Source: Croceicoccus sp. Ery15
GTDB lineage: Bacteria; Pseudomonadota; Alphaproteobacteria; Sphingomonadales; Sphingomonadaceae
NCBI RefSeq assembly: GCF_020985305.1
Contig: NZ_CP087588.1
Location: forward strand, 1,302,001 to 1,366,000
DNA: 64,000 nt
Direction: 5' to 3'
A model generated the notes under the pieces. It did no database searches. It saw nothing but the letters and a program-made list of their open reading frames with translations, and was not told where the DNA came from. The position numbers and the translations under genes are program-made. Every line of letters starts with the position of its first letter. Position 1 is the first letter of the stretch. This document shows positions 28,125-37,304 of this stretch, piece after piece.

Positions 28125-31100
28125 ATGACCGATCTTCCCCGCCTGATCGCCGCGGATCAACCGCTGGTGCTGTCTTCGCTTGCGCGCGGCGCATTGCCGC
28201 TGGTCCTGTCCGATCTGGCGCGCGCGGCGCGCGGCACGGGCAATGCCGCACGCGCGGTCTTCGTCGCACCCGACGAGCAGGCGATGCAGGCAATCGCCGA
28301 TGCCGCCCCGTTCTTCGCGCCCGAACTGGATGTGATCGAGTTTCCGGCGTGGGACTGTCTGCCCTATGACCGGTCCAGCCCTGCATTGTCGGTCAGCGCG
28401 CGGCGACTGGCGGCACTGCAGGCTCTAAACAATCGTGGGCAGGGCAAGGCCGACGGCCCGCAATTGCTGGTCACCACGGTCAATGCGCTATTGCAACGCG
28501 TGCTGACCCCGTTCCGCATACGCGAAGCTACGCGCATGCTGAAACCGGGGGCGGAGATCGGGCACGAAAGCCTGATCGCGCTGCTGCAACGACAGGGTTA
28601 TGCGCGCAGCGATACGGCGATCGACGCAGGCGAATTTGCGGTGCGGGGTTCGATCTTCGATATCGTGCCATCGGGCCTGAAGACGCAGAATGACGCGGGC
28701 GAGACGATACAGGCGGGCCTGCGACTGGACTTCTTCGGCGACGAGCTGGAGAGCATGCGCCTGTATGATCCCACCACCCAGCGCACCACGGGCGTGGCCG
28801 AACAGCATCTGCTGCTGCCCGCGAGCGAGGCGCTGTTGTCGGAAGACACGATCAAGCGGTTCCGCGGCAATTACCGCGAGATGTTCGGCGCGAATGCCAC
28901 CGGCGACCCGTTGTATCAGGCGGTGAGCGAGGGGCGGCGGCTGGCAGGGATGGAGCACTGGCTGCCCCTGTTCGAGGAAAAGCTGTCCACCCTGTTCGAT
29001 CATCTGGGCAAGGACGACACGATTGTCATCGATGGCGGCGCGATCCGCGCGGGTGAGGAGCGCCTGGCCGAAATCCGCGATTACCGGCAGGCCCGCCAGC
29101 AGGTCGCGGGACAAAAGGCAGGCAGCTATCGCCCGCTGGCGACCGACGCGCTCTATCTGTCCGAGGATGAATTCAACGCCGCGCTGGCAAGCTGGCCGGT
29201 GCACCGCTGCTCGATCTTTGCCGAACCCGAAAGCGACAGGACGCTGGATTTCGGCTTTGCCTCTGCCCGGGATTTCGCGCCCGAGCGTTCGCGCTCGGAA
29301 AACATCTATGATGCCGCGTCGAAGCATCTGGAAAAGCAGGCGAAAGCAGACAAGCGCGTGGTGCTCGCCTGCTATTCCACCGGATCGCGCGGGCGGATCG
29401 TTTCGCAATTGGGCGAAGCCGGAAAGCGCGAACCCGCGCTGGCCGACAGCTGGCAGGAAGCGCTGGGAATCGCGGCCAAGGGACGCCCTGTCGCCGTGGT
29501 GCTGCCGCTGGAGAGCGGGTTTGCCAGCGAACAGATCGAGCTGCTGACCGAACGCGACCTGCTGGGCGACCGGCTGGTCCGCCGCAAGAAACGTCGCAAG
29601 GACGCCGATGCGTTTCTGGCCGAATTGCAGGCGCTGTCGCCGGGCGATCTCATCGTCCACATGGACCACGGCATCGGCCGCTATCTGGGCTTGCAATCGG
29701 TGCCCGTGGGCAAAAGCCCGCATGATTGCGTCGCGCTGGAATATCACGGCGGCGACAAGCTGTATGTTCCGGTCGAAAACCTCGACGTGCTGTCGCGCTA
29801 TGGGTCCGAGAACGAGAATGCCGCGCTCGACCGATTGGGCGGAGAGGCGTGGCAAAAGCGCAAGAGCCGCCTGAAAGAGCGCATTCGCGAAATCGCGCAT
29901 GAATTGCTGGCCACCGCCGCCAAGCGCGCGCTGCAAAAGGCGCCGGTGATCGAACCGGATGCCGATTACAATGCATTCGTCGACCGTTTTCCCTGGGACG
30001 AGACGGACGATCAGGACCGTGCCATCGGCGACGTGATGGGCGATCTGGCCGACGGGCGCGCGATGGACCGGCTGGTCTGCGGCGATGTCGGCTTTGGCAA
30101 GACAGAGGTGGCCCTGCGCGCCGCTTTCCTTGCGGCAATGGCAGGGCAGCAGGTCGTGATGATCGCGCCGACCACCTTGCTTGCCCGCCAGCATTACGCC
30201 AATTTTACCGAGCGGTTTGCCGGTTTCCCCATCAAAATCGGCCGGCTGTCGCGCCTTGTCCCCGCGAAAGAGGCCGCCGAAACGCGCGACGGGCTAGAGG
30301 CCGGTACCGTCGATATCGTCGTCGGAACCCATGCGATCCTGTCCAAGAGCGTCAGGTTCAAGCGCCTCGGCCTTGTCATCGTGGACGAGGAGCAGCGCTT
30401 TGGCGTCACGCATAAGGAAAAGCTGAAAGCCCTGCGCGCCAATGTGCATGTGCTGACCCTGACCGCCACGCCCATCCCGCGCACGTTGCAGATGGCGATG
30501 TCGGGCCTGCGCGAGCTTTCGGTCATCCAGACCCCGCCCGTCGACCGGCTGGCGGTGCGCACCTATGTGATGGAATGGGACGATATGGTCGTGCGCGAGG
30601 CTTTGCTGCGCGAACATCATCGCGGCGGTCAGAGCTTTATCGTCGTGCCGCGTATTTCCGACATGGGCGCGATAGAGGACTGGCTGCGCGAGAACGTGCC
30701 CGAGGTGCGCTATGTCGCCGCCCATGGCCAGATGCCCGCGACCGAGCTGGAAGAGCGCATGAGCGCGTTCTATGAGAAGAAATACGAAGTGCTGCTGTCG
30801 ACCACCGTGGTCGAAAGCGGGTTGGACATCCCCTCGGCCAATACCATCGTGATCCACCGCGCCGACAAATTCGGCCTTGCCCAGCTGTATCAGCTGCGCG
30901 GGCGCGTCGGCCGGTCGAAACTGCGTGCCTATGCGCTGCTGACGCATGATGCCGGGGTGCAATTGTCCGAAGTCGCCGAAAAGCGGCTGAAGGTGCTGGG
31001 CGATCTGGATTCGCTGGGCGCGGGCTTCCAGCTCGCCAGCCACGATCTGGATATCCGCGGCGCAGGCAATCTGCTGGGCGACGAACAATCGGGGCATATC

Positions 31101-31670
31101 AAGGAAGTCGGCTTCGAACTCTATCAATCGATGCTGGAAGACGCGATCATGGCGGCCAAGGCGGGCGATCTGGGCGTGGTGGAGGACCGCACCGGCCTGT
31201 CCCCGCAGATCACCGTCGACGCCCCGATCATGATTCCCGAGGACTATGTTCCCGATCTGGCCGTGCGCATGGCGCTGTATCGCCGCCTGAACGATGCCGA
31301 CGACAAGGACGCGATCGAGGGAATCGCCGCCGAAATGATCGACCGTTTCGGCCCGCTGCCTTCCCCGACCGAGAATCTCGTCAAGCTGATCGAGATCAAG
31401 GCGCAGGCACTGGCCGCCAATATCGCCAAGATCGATGTCGGCCCGCGCGGCGCGCTGATCCATTTCCACAAGGACCAGTTCCCCGATCCCATGGGCCTTA
31501 TCGCCTATGTCGAACGGTTGAAGGGCACCGCGCGCCTGCGGCCCGACAACAAGCTGGTGATCGAACGCGCATGGGGTGATCCGAAGGCACGGCTGAACGG
31601 GCTGTTCCAGCTGACCAAGGGGCTGTCGTCCATCGTGCGGCGAGCGGGGAAACAGGCGCAACCCGCCTGA
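28125..31670 (+). CDS. mfd: transcription-repair coupling factor Mfd
   Basis: Mfd, 1181 residues, removes RNA polymerase stalled at lesions and recruits UvrAB. Domains in order: N-terminal UvrB-like region (about 1-350, with EFPAWDCLPYDRSSP), the RNA polymerase interaction domain (PGDLIVHMDHGIGRYLGL), a RecG-like translocase with GDVGFGKTEVA and DEEQRFGV boxes and QLRGRVGRS, and a C-terminal autoinhibitory TRCF domain (AVRMALYRRLNDADDKDAIEGI). ATG 28125 is preferred over an in-frame TTG two codons earlier. No LexA box is visible upstream. Confidence 0.97.
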   Translation: MTDLPRLIAADQPLVLSSLARGALPLVLSDLARAARGTGNAARAVFVAPDEQAMQAIADAAPFFAPELDVIEFPAWDCLPYDRSSPALSVSARRLAALQALNNRGQGKADGPQLLVTTVNALLQRVLTPFRIREATRMLKPGAEIGHESLIALLQRQGYARSDTAIDAGEFAVRGSIFDIVPSGLKTQNDAGETIQAGLRLDFFGDELESMRLYDPTTQRTTGVAEQHLLLPASEALLSEDTIKRFRGNYREMFGANATGDPLYQAVSEGRRLAGMEHWLPLFEEKLSTLFDHLGKDDTIVIDGGAIRAGEERLAEIRDYRQARQQVAGQKAGSYRPLATDALYLSEDEFNAALASWPVHRCSIFAEPESDRTLDFGFASARDFAPERSRSENIYDAASKHLEKQAKADKRVVLACYSTGSRGRIVSQLGEAGKREPALADSWQEALGIAAKGRPVAVVLPLESGFASEQIELLTERDLLGDRLVRRKKRRKDADAFLAELQALSPGDLIVHMDHGIGRYLGLQSVPVGKSPHDCVALEYHGGDKLYVPVENLDVLSRYGSENENAALDRLGGEAWQKRKSRLKERIREIAHELLATAAKRALQKAPVIEPDADYNAFVDRFPWDETDDQDRAIGDVMGDLADGRAMDRLVCGDVGFGKTEVALRAAFLAAMAGQQVVMIAPTTLLARQHYANFTERFAGFPIKIGRLSRLVPAKEAAETRDGLEAGTVDIVVGTHAILSKSVRFKRLGLVIVDEEQRFGVTHKEKLKALRANVHVLTLTATPIPRTLQMAMSGLRELSVIQTPPVDRLAVRTYVMEWDDMVVREALLREHHRGGQSFIVVPRISDMGAIEDWLRENVPEVRYVAAHGQMPATELEERMSAFYEKKYEVLLSTTVVESGLDIPSANTIVIHRADKFGLAQLYQLRGRVGRSKLRAYALLTHDAGVQLSEVAEKRLKVLGDLDSLGAGFQLASHDLDIRGAGNLLGDEQSGHIKEVGFELYQSMLEDAIMAAKAGDLGVVEDRTGLSPQITVDAPIMIPEDYVPDLAVRMALYRRLNDADDKDAIEGIAAEMIDRFGPLPSPTENLVKLIEIKAQALAANIAKIDVGPRGALIHFHKDQFPDPMGLIAYVERLKGTARLRPDNKLVIERAWGDPKARLNGLFQLTKGLSSIVRRAGKQAQPA

Positions 31671-31765
31671 TCGACCCGTCAGCCGCCCGATGGTCCCATT
31701 CCGGCGATTGCCATTACGCCCTACCATCCATAGGGTCCGCCGCGACAAGCCGACTAGAGGGGCGC

Positions 31766-32548
31766 ATGGCAGAGTATAAGCGACTGGCGCTGGCCGTTTC
31801 CGACACCGACAAGGCGCAGCGCGCCGCCCAGCGCCTGCAGGGTGAGCACGACTGGGCACCGCTGGAGGACGCCGATGCCGTGGTCGTGCTGGGCGGCGAC
31901 GGTTTCATGCTTCAGACGTTGCACCAGATGCTGGAGGCAAAGCGGATCATCCCCGCCTATGGCCTGAACCTTGGCACGGTCGGCTTCCTGATGAACAAGC
32001 TGGGCAGCGTGGGTGGCCCGATCGTCGAACGCGTGGCCAATGCCCGTGCGCAGACCGTCTCGCCCCTCGACATGACTGCCGTGACGCGCAGCGGCGAGAC
32101 GATCACCGGCCATGCCATCAACGAAGTCTCGTTGCTCAGGGAAACACGCCAGACCGCCAAGCTGCAGATCAGCGTCGGCGGCAAGATCCGCATCCCCGAA
32201 CTCGCCTGCGACGGTGTGCTGGTGGCGACCCCTGCGGGCTCCACAGCCTATAATTTCTCGGCCAATGGCCCGATCCTGCCCTTGTCCTGCGGGCTGCTGG
32301 CGCTGACCCCGATCAGCGCATTCCGCCCCCGTCGCTGGCGCGGGGCGATCCTGCCCGATCATCTGCCGATATCGATCAAGGCGCTGAACGTATCGAAACG
32401 GCCCGTTTCCGCGGTGGCCGATCAAAAGGAAATCCGCGACATCGTCAGCATCGATGTGAAGATCGCGCATGAATGCGACCTCACCCTGCTGTTCGACCGC
32501 GGCCACAGCCTGGACGAGCGGATCGTGGGCGAGCAATTCATGATCTGA
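31766..32548 (+). CDS. nadK: NAD kinase
   Basis: NAD kinase, 260 residues, phosphorylates NAD+ to NADP+. The diagnostic GGDG is at 43-46 (VVVLGGDGFMLQTLH), followed by the NLGTVGFLMN block, ETRQTAKLQ, and CDGVLVATPAGSTAYNFSANGPI. It follows mfd by 95 bp. The 278 bp after it, up to the tRNA, hold nothing I can support. Confidence 0.95.
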   Translation: MAEYKRLALAVSDTDKAQRAAQRLQGEHDWAPLEDADAVVVLGGDGFMLQTLHQMLEAKRIIPAYGLNLGTVGFLMNKLGSVGGPIVERVANARAQTVSPLDMTAVTRSGETITGHAINEVSLLRETRQTAKLQISVGGKIRIPELACDGVLVATPAGSTAYNFSANGPILPLSCGLLALTPISAFRPRRWRGAILPDHLPISIKALNVSKRPVSAVADQKEIRDIVSIDVKIAHECDLTLLFDRGHSLDERIVGEQFMI

Positions 32549-32826
32549 CCTGCACTCTGCTGATCCTCCGCCCTCGCCCGACCAGCGTCGCCTGGTACGC
32601 AGGACGCTTGTGGGCGTCGGTGTGGTTCTTGAAGTGACGGCCCTGCACCGGGTTGGCCCTTCCAGAGCCAATCCATTCCTTTGGCCGGCCGGTTTCTGCG
32701 GTCCGCACGCAGTTTTGCACAGCAAGCCCGTCCGGACCGGAAAAGATGTGAAATTCGGCTCTTGCCAAACGCCGCGCCCCTCCATATAGGCACGGCCCTG
32801 CCCCCTAAGTACCGCTTGGGGGCTGC

Positions 32827-32901
32827 TCCCCGATAGCTCAGCGGTAGAGCATTCGACTGTTAATCGAATGGCCGTAGGTTCGAATCCTACTCGGGGAGCC
32901 A
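32827..32901 (+). tRNA. tRNA-Asn (anticodon GTT)
   Basis: A full cloverleaf: acceptor arm 32827-32833 pairs with 32891-32897, D arm GCTC-AGCGGTA-GAGC, anticodon stem TTCGA/TCGAA with loop CTGTTAA (anticodon GTT at 32859-32861), and T arm GTAGG-TTCGAAT-CCTAC. The CCA end (32899-32901) is encoded. Its 3' end is the insertion site of the genomic island that follows. Confidence 0.97.
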
Positions 32902-32904
32902 CTT
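32885..32904 (+). repeat. left attachment site (attL) within tRNA-Asn 3' end
   Basis: The tRNA 3' segment TCCTACTCGG-GG-AGCCACTT is repeated at 45161-45178 without the two middle G residues. Position next to an integrase gene makes it the crossover site. Confidence 0.8.
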
Positions 32905-33015
32905 TCCTTTTCGCAGGCGTTCGCCAGCGACCGCAAAACACCCAGAAACCCTAGGAAAACTAATCCGCAAGCGCCCGCGTGCGTGCGTTGCGTTTCGTCC
33001 CCTTTCGCGTTAGTG

Positions 33016-33036
33016 GTGGGGGACGAAATGGGGGAA
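33016..33036 (+). repeat. left copy of a 21-bp island-end motif (candidate integrase arm site)
   Basis: GTGGGGGA-N5-TGGGGGAA, with two TGGGGGA units 12 bp apart, 28 bp before the integrase start. The same 21-bp pattern recurs in the same orientation at 45067-45087 near the right end. Confidence 0.6.
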
Positions 33037-33064
33037 CAGACCAAACTCTAACTTTGAGGCGGGC

Positions 33065-34255
33065 ATGGGCAAGTTGACGCAGGCACATATCAAGGCAGCC
33101 ATCGGCAAACCGGGGAGACACCACGATGGCGACGGGCTGGTGCTGTTCGTTCGCGAATCTGGCCAAGCAAGCTGGGTGGCCCGCATTCAACATGACGGCA
33201 CCCGGCGCGAGTTTGGCTTGGGAAGTCTTCGTGCAGTCGGGCTTGGCGAGGCGCGAGAGAAGGCTTCGACGGTCAAGGCCGCACTGGTAGCTGGTCGCGA
33301 TCCGCATTTGGCGTTGAAACCGCCCAAGGAAATGACACGGACGTTCCGCGAGGCTGCCTTGGGCTTTCTGGAAGCCAAGGCAGCGGACGCCAAAATCTCC
33401 GACGCCAAGCGCAAGCAAAACCTTTCGCAGTTGAAGACATATGCATTCCCTGCCCTTGGCAAGTTGCAAGTCCAGAGCATCGACGCGGATGCCATAGCGG
33501 CCTGCCTTCGCCCGATCTGGACGCGCAAGCCGGAAACCGCACGCAAGGTCCGCAGCCTGATCATTCGGACGCTGCGCTTCGCTCGACCTGATGGCGCGCT
33601 GTTCATCGGCACGCTCGGCCCCGCTGTTGCCGACCGCCTGCCCGCACAGCCCAAGCGGGGGAACTTTGAGGCCATGCCTTACGCCGAACTGCCCGCCTTC
33701 ATGTCCCGGTTGACGGACAAGGGCGGTATGGGTGCACTGGCATTGCAGGCAGCAATCCTGACCGCCGCGCGCAGTGGCGAGGTTCGGGGCGCGACGTGGG
33801 GCGAACTCGATCTGGATGCCGCCGTCTGGACGGTCCCGGCGGAGCGCATGAAAGCGCGGCGTGCTCACCGTGTTCCGCTATCGCCAGCCGCAGTTGCCCT
33901 GTTTCGCAAGGCCGCTGCGATCAAGCGCGCCGGAACCGACCTGATCTTCCCTGCCAATAGCGGCAAGTCGCTGAGCGATATGACGCTGACGAAAGTCCTA
34001 CGGGATATGGACGCCCCTTTCACCGTCCACGGCTTCCGCTCCACCTTCCGCGATTGGGCTGCCGAACAGACGAGCCTGCCCGGCGAAGTGGCAGAAGCCG
34101 CTCTTGCGCACGTAGTGCCCAAGGCAGTTGAAGCCGCTTATCGGCGCACTGATTTCTTCGACAAGCGCCGCGAACTGATGGATTCCTGGAGCCGATTTGC
34201 CTCTGGAGGCAATGCCGCGTCCGTTTTGACGTTTGCTCCCCGATCTGCTCTCTGA
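33065..34255 (+). CDS. tyrosine-type site-specific integrase (P4-like)
   Basis: A 396-residue integrase with an N-terminal DUF4102/arm-binding-like domain (LTQAHIKAAIGKPGRHHDGDGL, then FGLGS), a core-binding SAM-like domain (about 92-185) and a catalytic domain. Visible catalytic residues are R236 (TAARSGE), H322 and R325 (VHGFRSTF), H349 and the nucleophile Y359 (EAAYRR). It recombines the island at the 3' end of tRNA-Asn immediately upstream. All key residues are intact, so it may be active. Confidence 0.95.
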   Translation: MGKLTQAHIKAAIGKPGRHHDGDGLVLFVRESGQASWVARIQHDGTRREFGLGSLRAVGLGEAREKASTVKAALVAGRDPHLALKPPKEMTRTFREAALGFLEAKAADAKISDAKRKQNLSQLKTYAFPALGKLQVQSIDADAIAACLRPIWTRKPETARKVRSLIIRTLRFARPDGALFIGTLGPAVADRLPAQPKRGNFEAMPYAELPAFMSRLTDKGGMGALALQAAILTAARSGEVRGATWGELDLDAAVWTVPAERMKARRAHRVPLSPAAVALFRKAAAIKRAGTDLIFPANSGKSLSDMTLTKVLRDMDAPFTVHGFRSTFRDWAAEQTSLPGEVAEAALAHVVPKAVEAAYRRTDFFDKRRELMDSWSRFASGGNAASVLTFAPRSAL

Positions 34256-34432
34256 CACCGCTCACCGGCCATCCCAGCGATAGCGTATAAGTCGGATTAC
34301 TTATCCCCAAAAACGGCTTATTTCAGCCATTTTCGCCTTGCGCAAACCACCGCAGCGAATCATGATGTTCCCCACGTGTTCCCGCGCAATCATTCGATTG
34401 CGAGCGGGAACCAACAAAAAGGAACATGGCGT

Positions 34433-34615
34433 ATGGAACCCGTCCTTTGCAGTATCGCCGAAGCCGCCCGCAGCTTGGGCATTGGAAAGACCAAGACCTA
34501 CGAACTGATATCCAACAATATGCTTGAGTGCGTGACTATCGGCACCCGCCGTCTGGTCAAGGTCGCAAGCATTAAGAATCTGGTCGGCACCGGCACGACC
34601 GACAGGGCAGCCTGA
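34433..34615 (+). CDS. AlpA/excisionase-like small HTH DNA-binding protein
   Basis: A 60-residue protein with a single helix-turn-helix of the excisionase/AlpA type: SIAEAARSLGIGKTKTYELISNNMLECVTIGTRRLVKVASIKNLV. Such proteins act as recombination directionality factors or control the integrase. ATG 34433 follows an AAGGAA ribosome site. It sits one base before the next gene, so the two are probably coupled. An inverted repeat GTTCCCGC / GCGGGAAC lies just upstream (around 34378-34411) and could be its own operator. Confidence 0.8.
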   Translation: MEPVLCSIAEAARSLGIGKTKTYELISNNMLECVTIGTRRLVKVASIKNLVGTGTTDRAA

Positions 34616-34616
34616 T

Positions 34617-35660
34617 ATGGCCCAGCCACAGGATACCCCTTCGATTGCCGACAAGTCGGTCAAACGGCCAAAGAAGCGCGGCCACCTCTTCATTGTCGAT
34701 CTGCCCACCTTCGCGAAGGTATGCGACCTCGGCGATCCCGATGCAGCGGCGGCATATCTCATCCTTGCGGCAGGCACAGGCCCGGATAATCGCACCAGCA
34801 CATGGTCGCGTGAAGCCATCAACCAGCGCACGGCATTGAACTGGCGAAAGGCTGATGCCGCAATGGCAAAGCTGGAGCAGAACGGCTTGATACGCTGGAA
34901 AAGCGGCAAAGGCACTCGAAAGCCTAGGATCGACCTTCCGCCCATTGAAACGCGACCGGCCATGCCAAGGAATGTAGCTGCTCTTTCTGCGCGCATCGAG
35001 CAAGGCCACCAGCCTCGCAATCCGAGCGAACGTTCCGCCGCTACAATTGGCGTGCGCGATGGTTGGCTTGCGCGCGACGCCAACGGTGTGCTGTCGATCA
35101 TCTCCGACCGCCCATTGGAGAAAGCATTTCTGCCGATGGAACTTGTCGGCGACACATTTGGCTCAGCAGGCGGTCCAACGACCACAGTGATAGATCGCAT
35201 CAGATTATCACGAGATCCGATGGCCCTGCGATTGCTGGTTGACCTCTACGCTTTGCAAGACTTGGCGGAATTTGGTGGTGTGGATCGACAGCACTTTTAC
35301 CGGAAATTTGAAAGGCAGAAAGCCGGAGCAACCGGGTCATTGCAAATTTGGAAATTCACACGTGGCGGATCATGGGTGGCCTGGAAAGGGCCGCTCGATC
35401 ATCATTGGCGTGAGCCAACCACTGAAGAGAAGAAGCAGGATAAGAATGCTGGTTCCGACTTCTTCGGCCGAGCAGAAATTCTAGCCGATGCCGGTGCGCT
35501 GGAATGGGTCTATTATCTGGCCGAGGATGAAACCGAAACTGCCCCATTGATCTACCCCGTCGCCGTTGAGCGCCATGGCAAGATGATCTGGACCGAACTG
35601 GAGTCCATCATTGGCGGCTATGCCATTCGCGCCGCCTGTGCATTGGACGGGGCCGGATGA
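34617..35660 (+). CDS. island protein with helix-turn-helix-like N terminus, possibly replication-related
   Basis: A 347-residue protein of no family I recognise with certainty. The N-terminal ~120 residues resemble a winged-helix module: GHLFIVDLPTFAKV, then a stretch around TSTWSREAINQRTALNWRKADAAMAKLEQNGLIRWKSG that reads like a recognition helix plus wing. The rest is mixed alpha/beta. Its place after integrase and excisionase is that of replication initiators in satellite-like elements, so a replication role is a guess. The TGA at 35658-35660 is followed in the same frame by a further 170 coding-like codons, so this may be an interrupted longer gene. Confidence 0.7.
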   Translation: MAQPQDTPSIADKSVKRPKKRGHLFIVDLPTFAKVCDLGDPDAAAAYLILAAGTGPDNRTSTWSREAINQRTALNWRKADAAMAKLEQNGLIRWKSGKGTRKPRIDLPPIETRPAMPRNVAALSARIEQGHQPRNPSERSAATIGVRDGWLARDANGVLSIISDRPLEKAFLPMELVGDTFGSAGGPTTTVIDRIRLSRDPMALRLLVDLYALQDLAEFGGVDRQHFYRKFERQKAGATGSLQIWKFTRGGSWVAWKGPLDHHWREPTTEEKKQDKNAGSDFFGRAEILADAGALEWVYYLAEDETETAPLIYPVAVERHGKMIWTELESIIGGYAIRAACALDGAG

Positions 35661-35720
35661 GAGAATGCAAAGGATTGGGAAGGCTGGGCCCCATCTTCTT
35701 TCATACTTTCTGCCGACAAG

Positions 35721-36170
35721 TTGGCCCGCCAAGCGGCAATGGTTGGTGTTCCACGCCTCCGCCATCGAGCACGCACCACTAATGCATCGCGCTGGCGTCA
35801 GGAACTCGTCGATGGTGCTGGCAGCATAATTGCGATGTTTCGAGGCATTATCAGCGAGAATGCGCCAGCTTTGCTCGAAGAAGCTGATCGCCGGTTTGCT
35901 GACTTCAACGGTAGTTCAACGGAGATTTCAACGCAGGGTTCAACGCTGGATCAAGGCGACATCAACGATACCTCACAGTCAACTATACACGACCGAACTC
36001 GCGCGCCCGCGCGCTCGGAGGATGCGGACGCATCCGAGTTTCCGTCTGTCTGGTTGGATCGCGTGGAGCGGGAAGAAGCGGAAGCCATCGGCACAACGCT
36101 GGGCAGATTCATCACAGATTGGCAGGACGATACCGAGGAACATTTCCGTGCAACAGGCGAGAGGTTTTGA
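35721..36170 (+). CDS. island hypothetical protein, start uncertain
   Basis: A coding-like frame of about 149 residues that lies in the same frame as the previous gene, directly beyond its TGA. The protein-like sequence actually begins right after that stop (residues ENAKDWEGWAPSSF), so either this gene has a non-ATG start (TTG 35721 or ATG 35739) or the two are one gene split by a nonsense codon. The N-terminal half is basic and helical (RLRHRARTTNASRWRQELVDGAGSII), the C-terminal half polar and acidic. No family recognised. Confidence 0.5.
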   Translation: MARQAAMVGVPRLRHRARTTNASRWRQELVDGAGSIIAMFRGIISENAPALLEEADRRFADFNGSSTEISTQGSTLDQGDINDTSQSTIHDRTRAPARSEDADASEFPSVWLDRVEREEAEAIGTTLGRFITDWQDDTEEHFRATGERF

Positions 36171-36172
36171 CC

Positions 36173-36340
36173 ATGTTGGCAGAGCGGCATTTCTTGAACG
36201 CGACATACTGGATTTCCAAGGCACCATCTTTTCCATTCACTGGTGAACCACAGCCGATAAGAGGATCAGTCGTTATTCCGTTTCCGGCTGATCGCATAAG
36301 GCGAAGCTGCATTGAACGACAAAACCATCGCCATGAATGA
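36173..36340 (+). CDS. possible small island protein (55 residues)
   Basis: ATG at 36173 two bases after the previous stop, ending at 36340 with an 8-bp overlap into the next gene. The peptide starts MLAERHFLNATYWISKAPSF and is rich in Pro/Arg later. The tight packing at both ends is the main argument that it is real. No family recognised. Confidence 0.45.
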   Translation: MLAERHFLNATYWISKAPSFPFTGEPQPIRGSVVIPFPADRIRRSCIERQNHRHE

Positions 36341-36644
36341 TATCGAGCGCCGAGCACTCTGGCGGAATTGGTGCGATGAAGGCGGATACCTTCCGGCAGT
36401 GCTCGCGGGCCTCACCTGCGGTGCCACAACGCGAGGGGGAACGCCGTGCAAGCGTCGCGATCTTTATCGTTCCGGGCGGTGCAAGTTGCATGGTGGCCTC
36501 TCCACCGGCCCGCGAACAGCAAAGGGGAAGCGGCGCTCCGCTCGCAACGGAAAATGCGTCTCGAAAGGCAAACTCCATGGGAGGGTGAAGAAAGCTAATG
36601 ATTTAGGAAAATCTGGCGACGCGCCCGCTGGCGGGGAACGCTGA
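36333..36644 (+). CDS. island protein with HGGxSTGP motif
   Basis: A 103-residue basic protein with a CGATTRGGTPCKRRDLY segment, then GRCKLHGGLSTGPRTAKGK. The paired Cys and the HGGxSTGP block define a small family often found in phages, satellites and islands (possibly a zinc-binding fold); its function is not known to me. ATG 36333 is taken; a TTG at 36312 is an alternative. It ends one base before the next gene. Confidence 0.7.
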   Translation: MNDIERRALWRNWCDEGGYLPAVLAGLTCGATTRGGTPCKRRDLYRSGRCKLHGGLSTGPRTAKGKRRSARNGKCVSKGKLHGRVKKANDLGKSGDAPAGGER

Positions 36645-36645
36645 C

Positions 36646-37275
36646 ATGGGTGGCTACGGCTCAGGACGATACGGTGGCAGGCCTACCGTGGATTCGTCTT
36701 TTCGCATCGATCTGGCTTGGATGCTGCGGACCGGACGAGCCAGAAATGGCTCTTGGCTGAGTGGTAGCCTGTCATGGTCCAGAGGCGGCGAGGAAGTCGG
36801 CTCTATTGGCTATCAGGCGATCATGCACCAGCCGGGCGACGAGCGACTGGAACTGTCCTACACGCGCGGCAGCGGCAAGGATCGGGAGCAAGTCCGCCAG
36901 ACCGTGCGCCTTTGCCATACCGTCCCCCAATATGGCGGCAAGCGATGGTGGATGATTTGCCCCTTTCGCCATATTCGCGTGGGCAAACTTTATATGCCGC
37001 CCGGCGGCGACCGTTTCGCATCCCGGCAGGCATGGCGGCTGGGTTATCAGTGCCAGCGCGACGCGGCACGGGATCGTCCGTTTGAACGGCTGTTCCGGCT
37101 GCAAAAGAAATTGGGCTGCGATCAGGGCTGGGAGGCGGGTTTACGTCGCCCCAAAGGTATGTGGAACCGGACGTTTGATCGTCACATGGAGCGCTATTGG
37201 GAACTGGACGATGAATGCGCGCTGGAAATGATGGTGGTGATGCGGCGACTTGGCGGCTGGCCCTCCCCCGTCTAG
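36646..37275 (+). CDS. island protein starting MGGYGSGRYGGRP, unknown function
   Basis: A 209-residue protein whose N terminus (GGYGSGRYGGRPTVDSS) matches a conserved opening seen in proteins of mobile elements of sphingomonads and rhizobia. The middle is beta-rich (SWLSGSLSWSRGGEEVGSIGYQAI), then RWWMICPFRHIRVGKLYMPPGG and an Arg-rich helical C terminus. It has the look of a DNA- or RNA-binding protein, but only one Cys (in MICPF) is at the place where relatives may have a zinc site. It precedes the restriction gene by 29 bp. Confidence 0.7.
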   Translation: MGGYGSGRYGGRPTVDSSFRIDLAWMLRTGRARNGSWLSGSLSWSRGGEEVGSIGYQAIMHQPGDERLELSYTRGSGKDREQVRQTVRLCHTVPQYGGKRWWMICPFRHIRVGKLYMPPGGDRFASRQAWRLGYQCQRDAARDRPFERLFRLQKKLGCDQGWEAGLRRPKGMWNRTFDRHMERYWELDDECALEMMVVMRRLGGWPSPV

Positions 37276-37304
37276 CGTGCCGCGAATCTAGTTCTGGGGG
37301 TTAA

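Noticed and set aside
35657..35782. ATG overlapping the stop of the island gene at 35660 as the start of the next gene
   Set aside because: That frame closes after 41 codons and is Pro/Ser/Gly-rich; the frame continuing from the upstream gene is the protein-like one.
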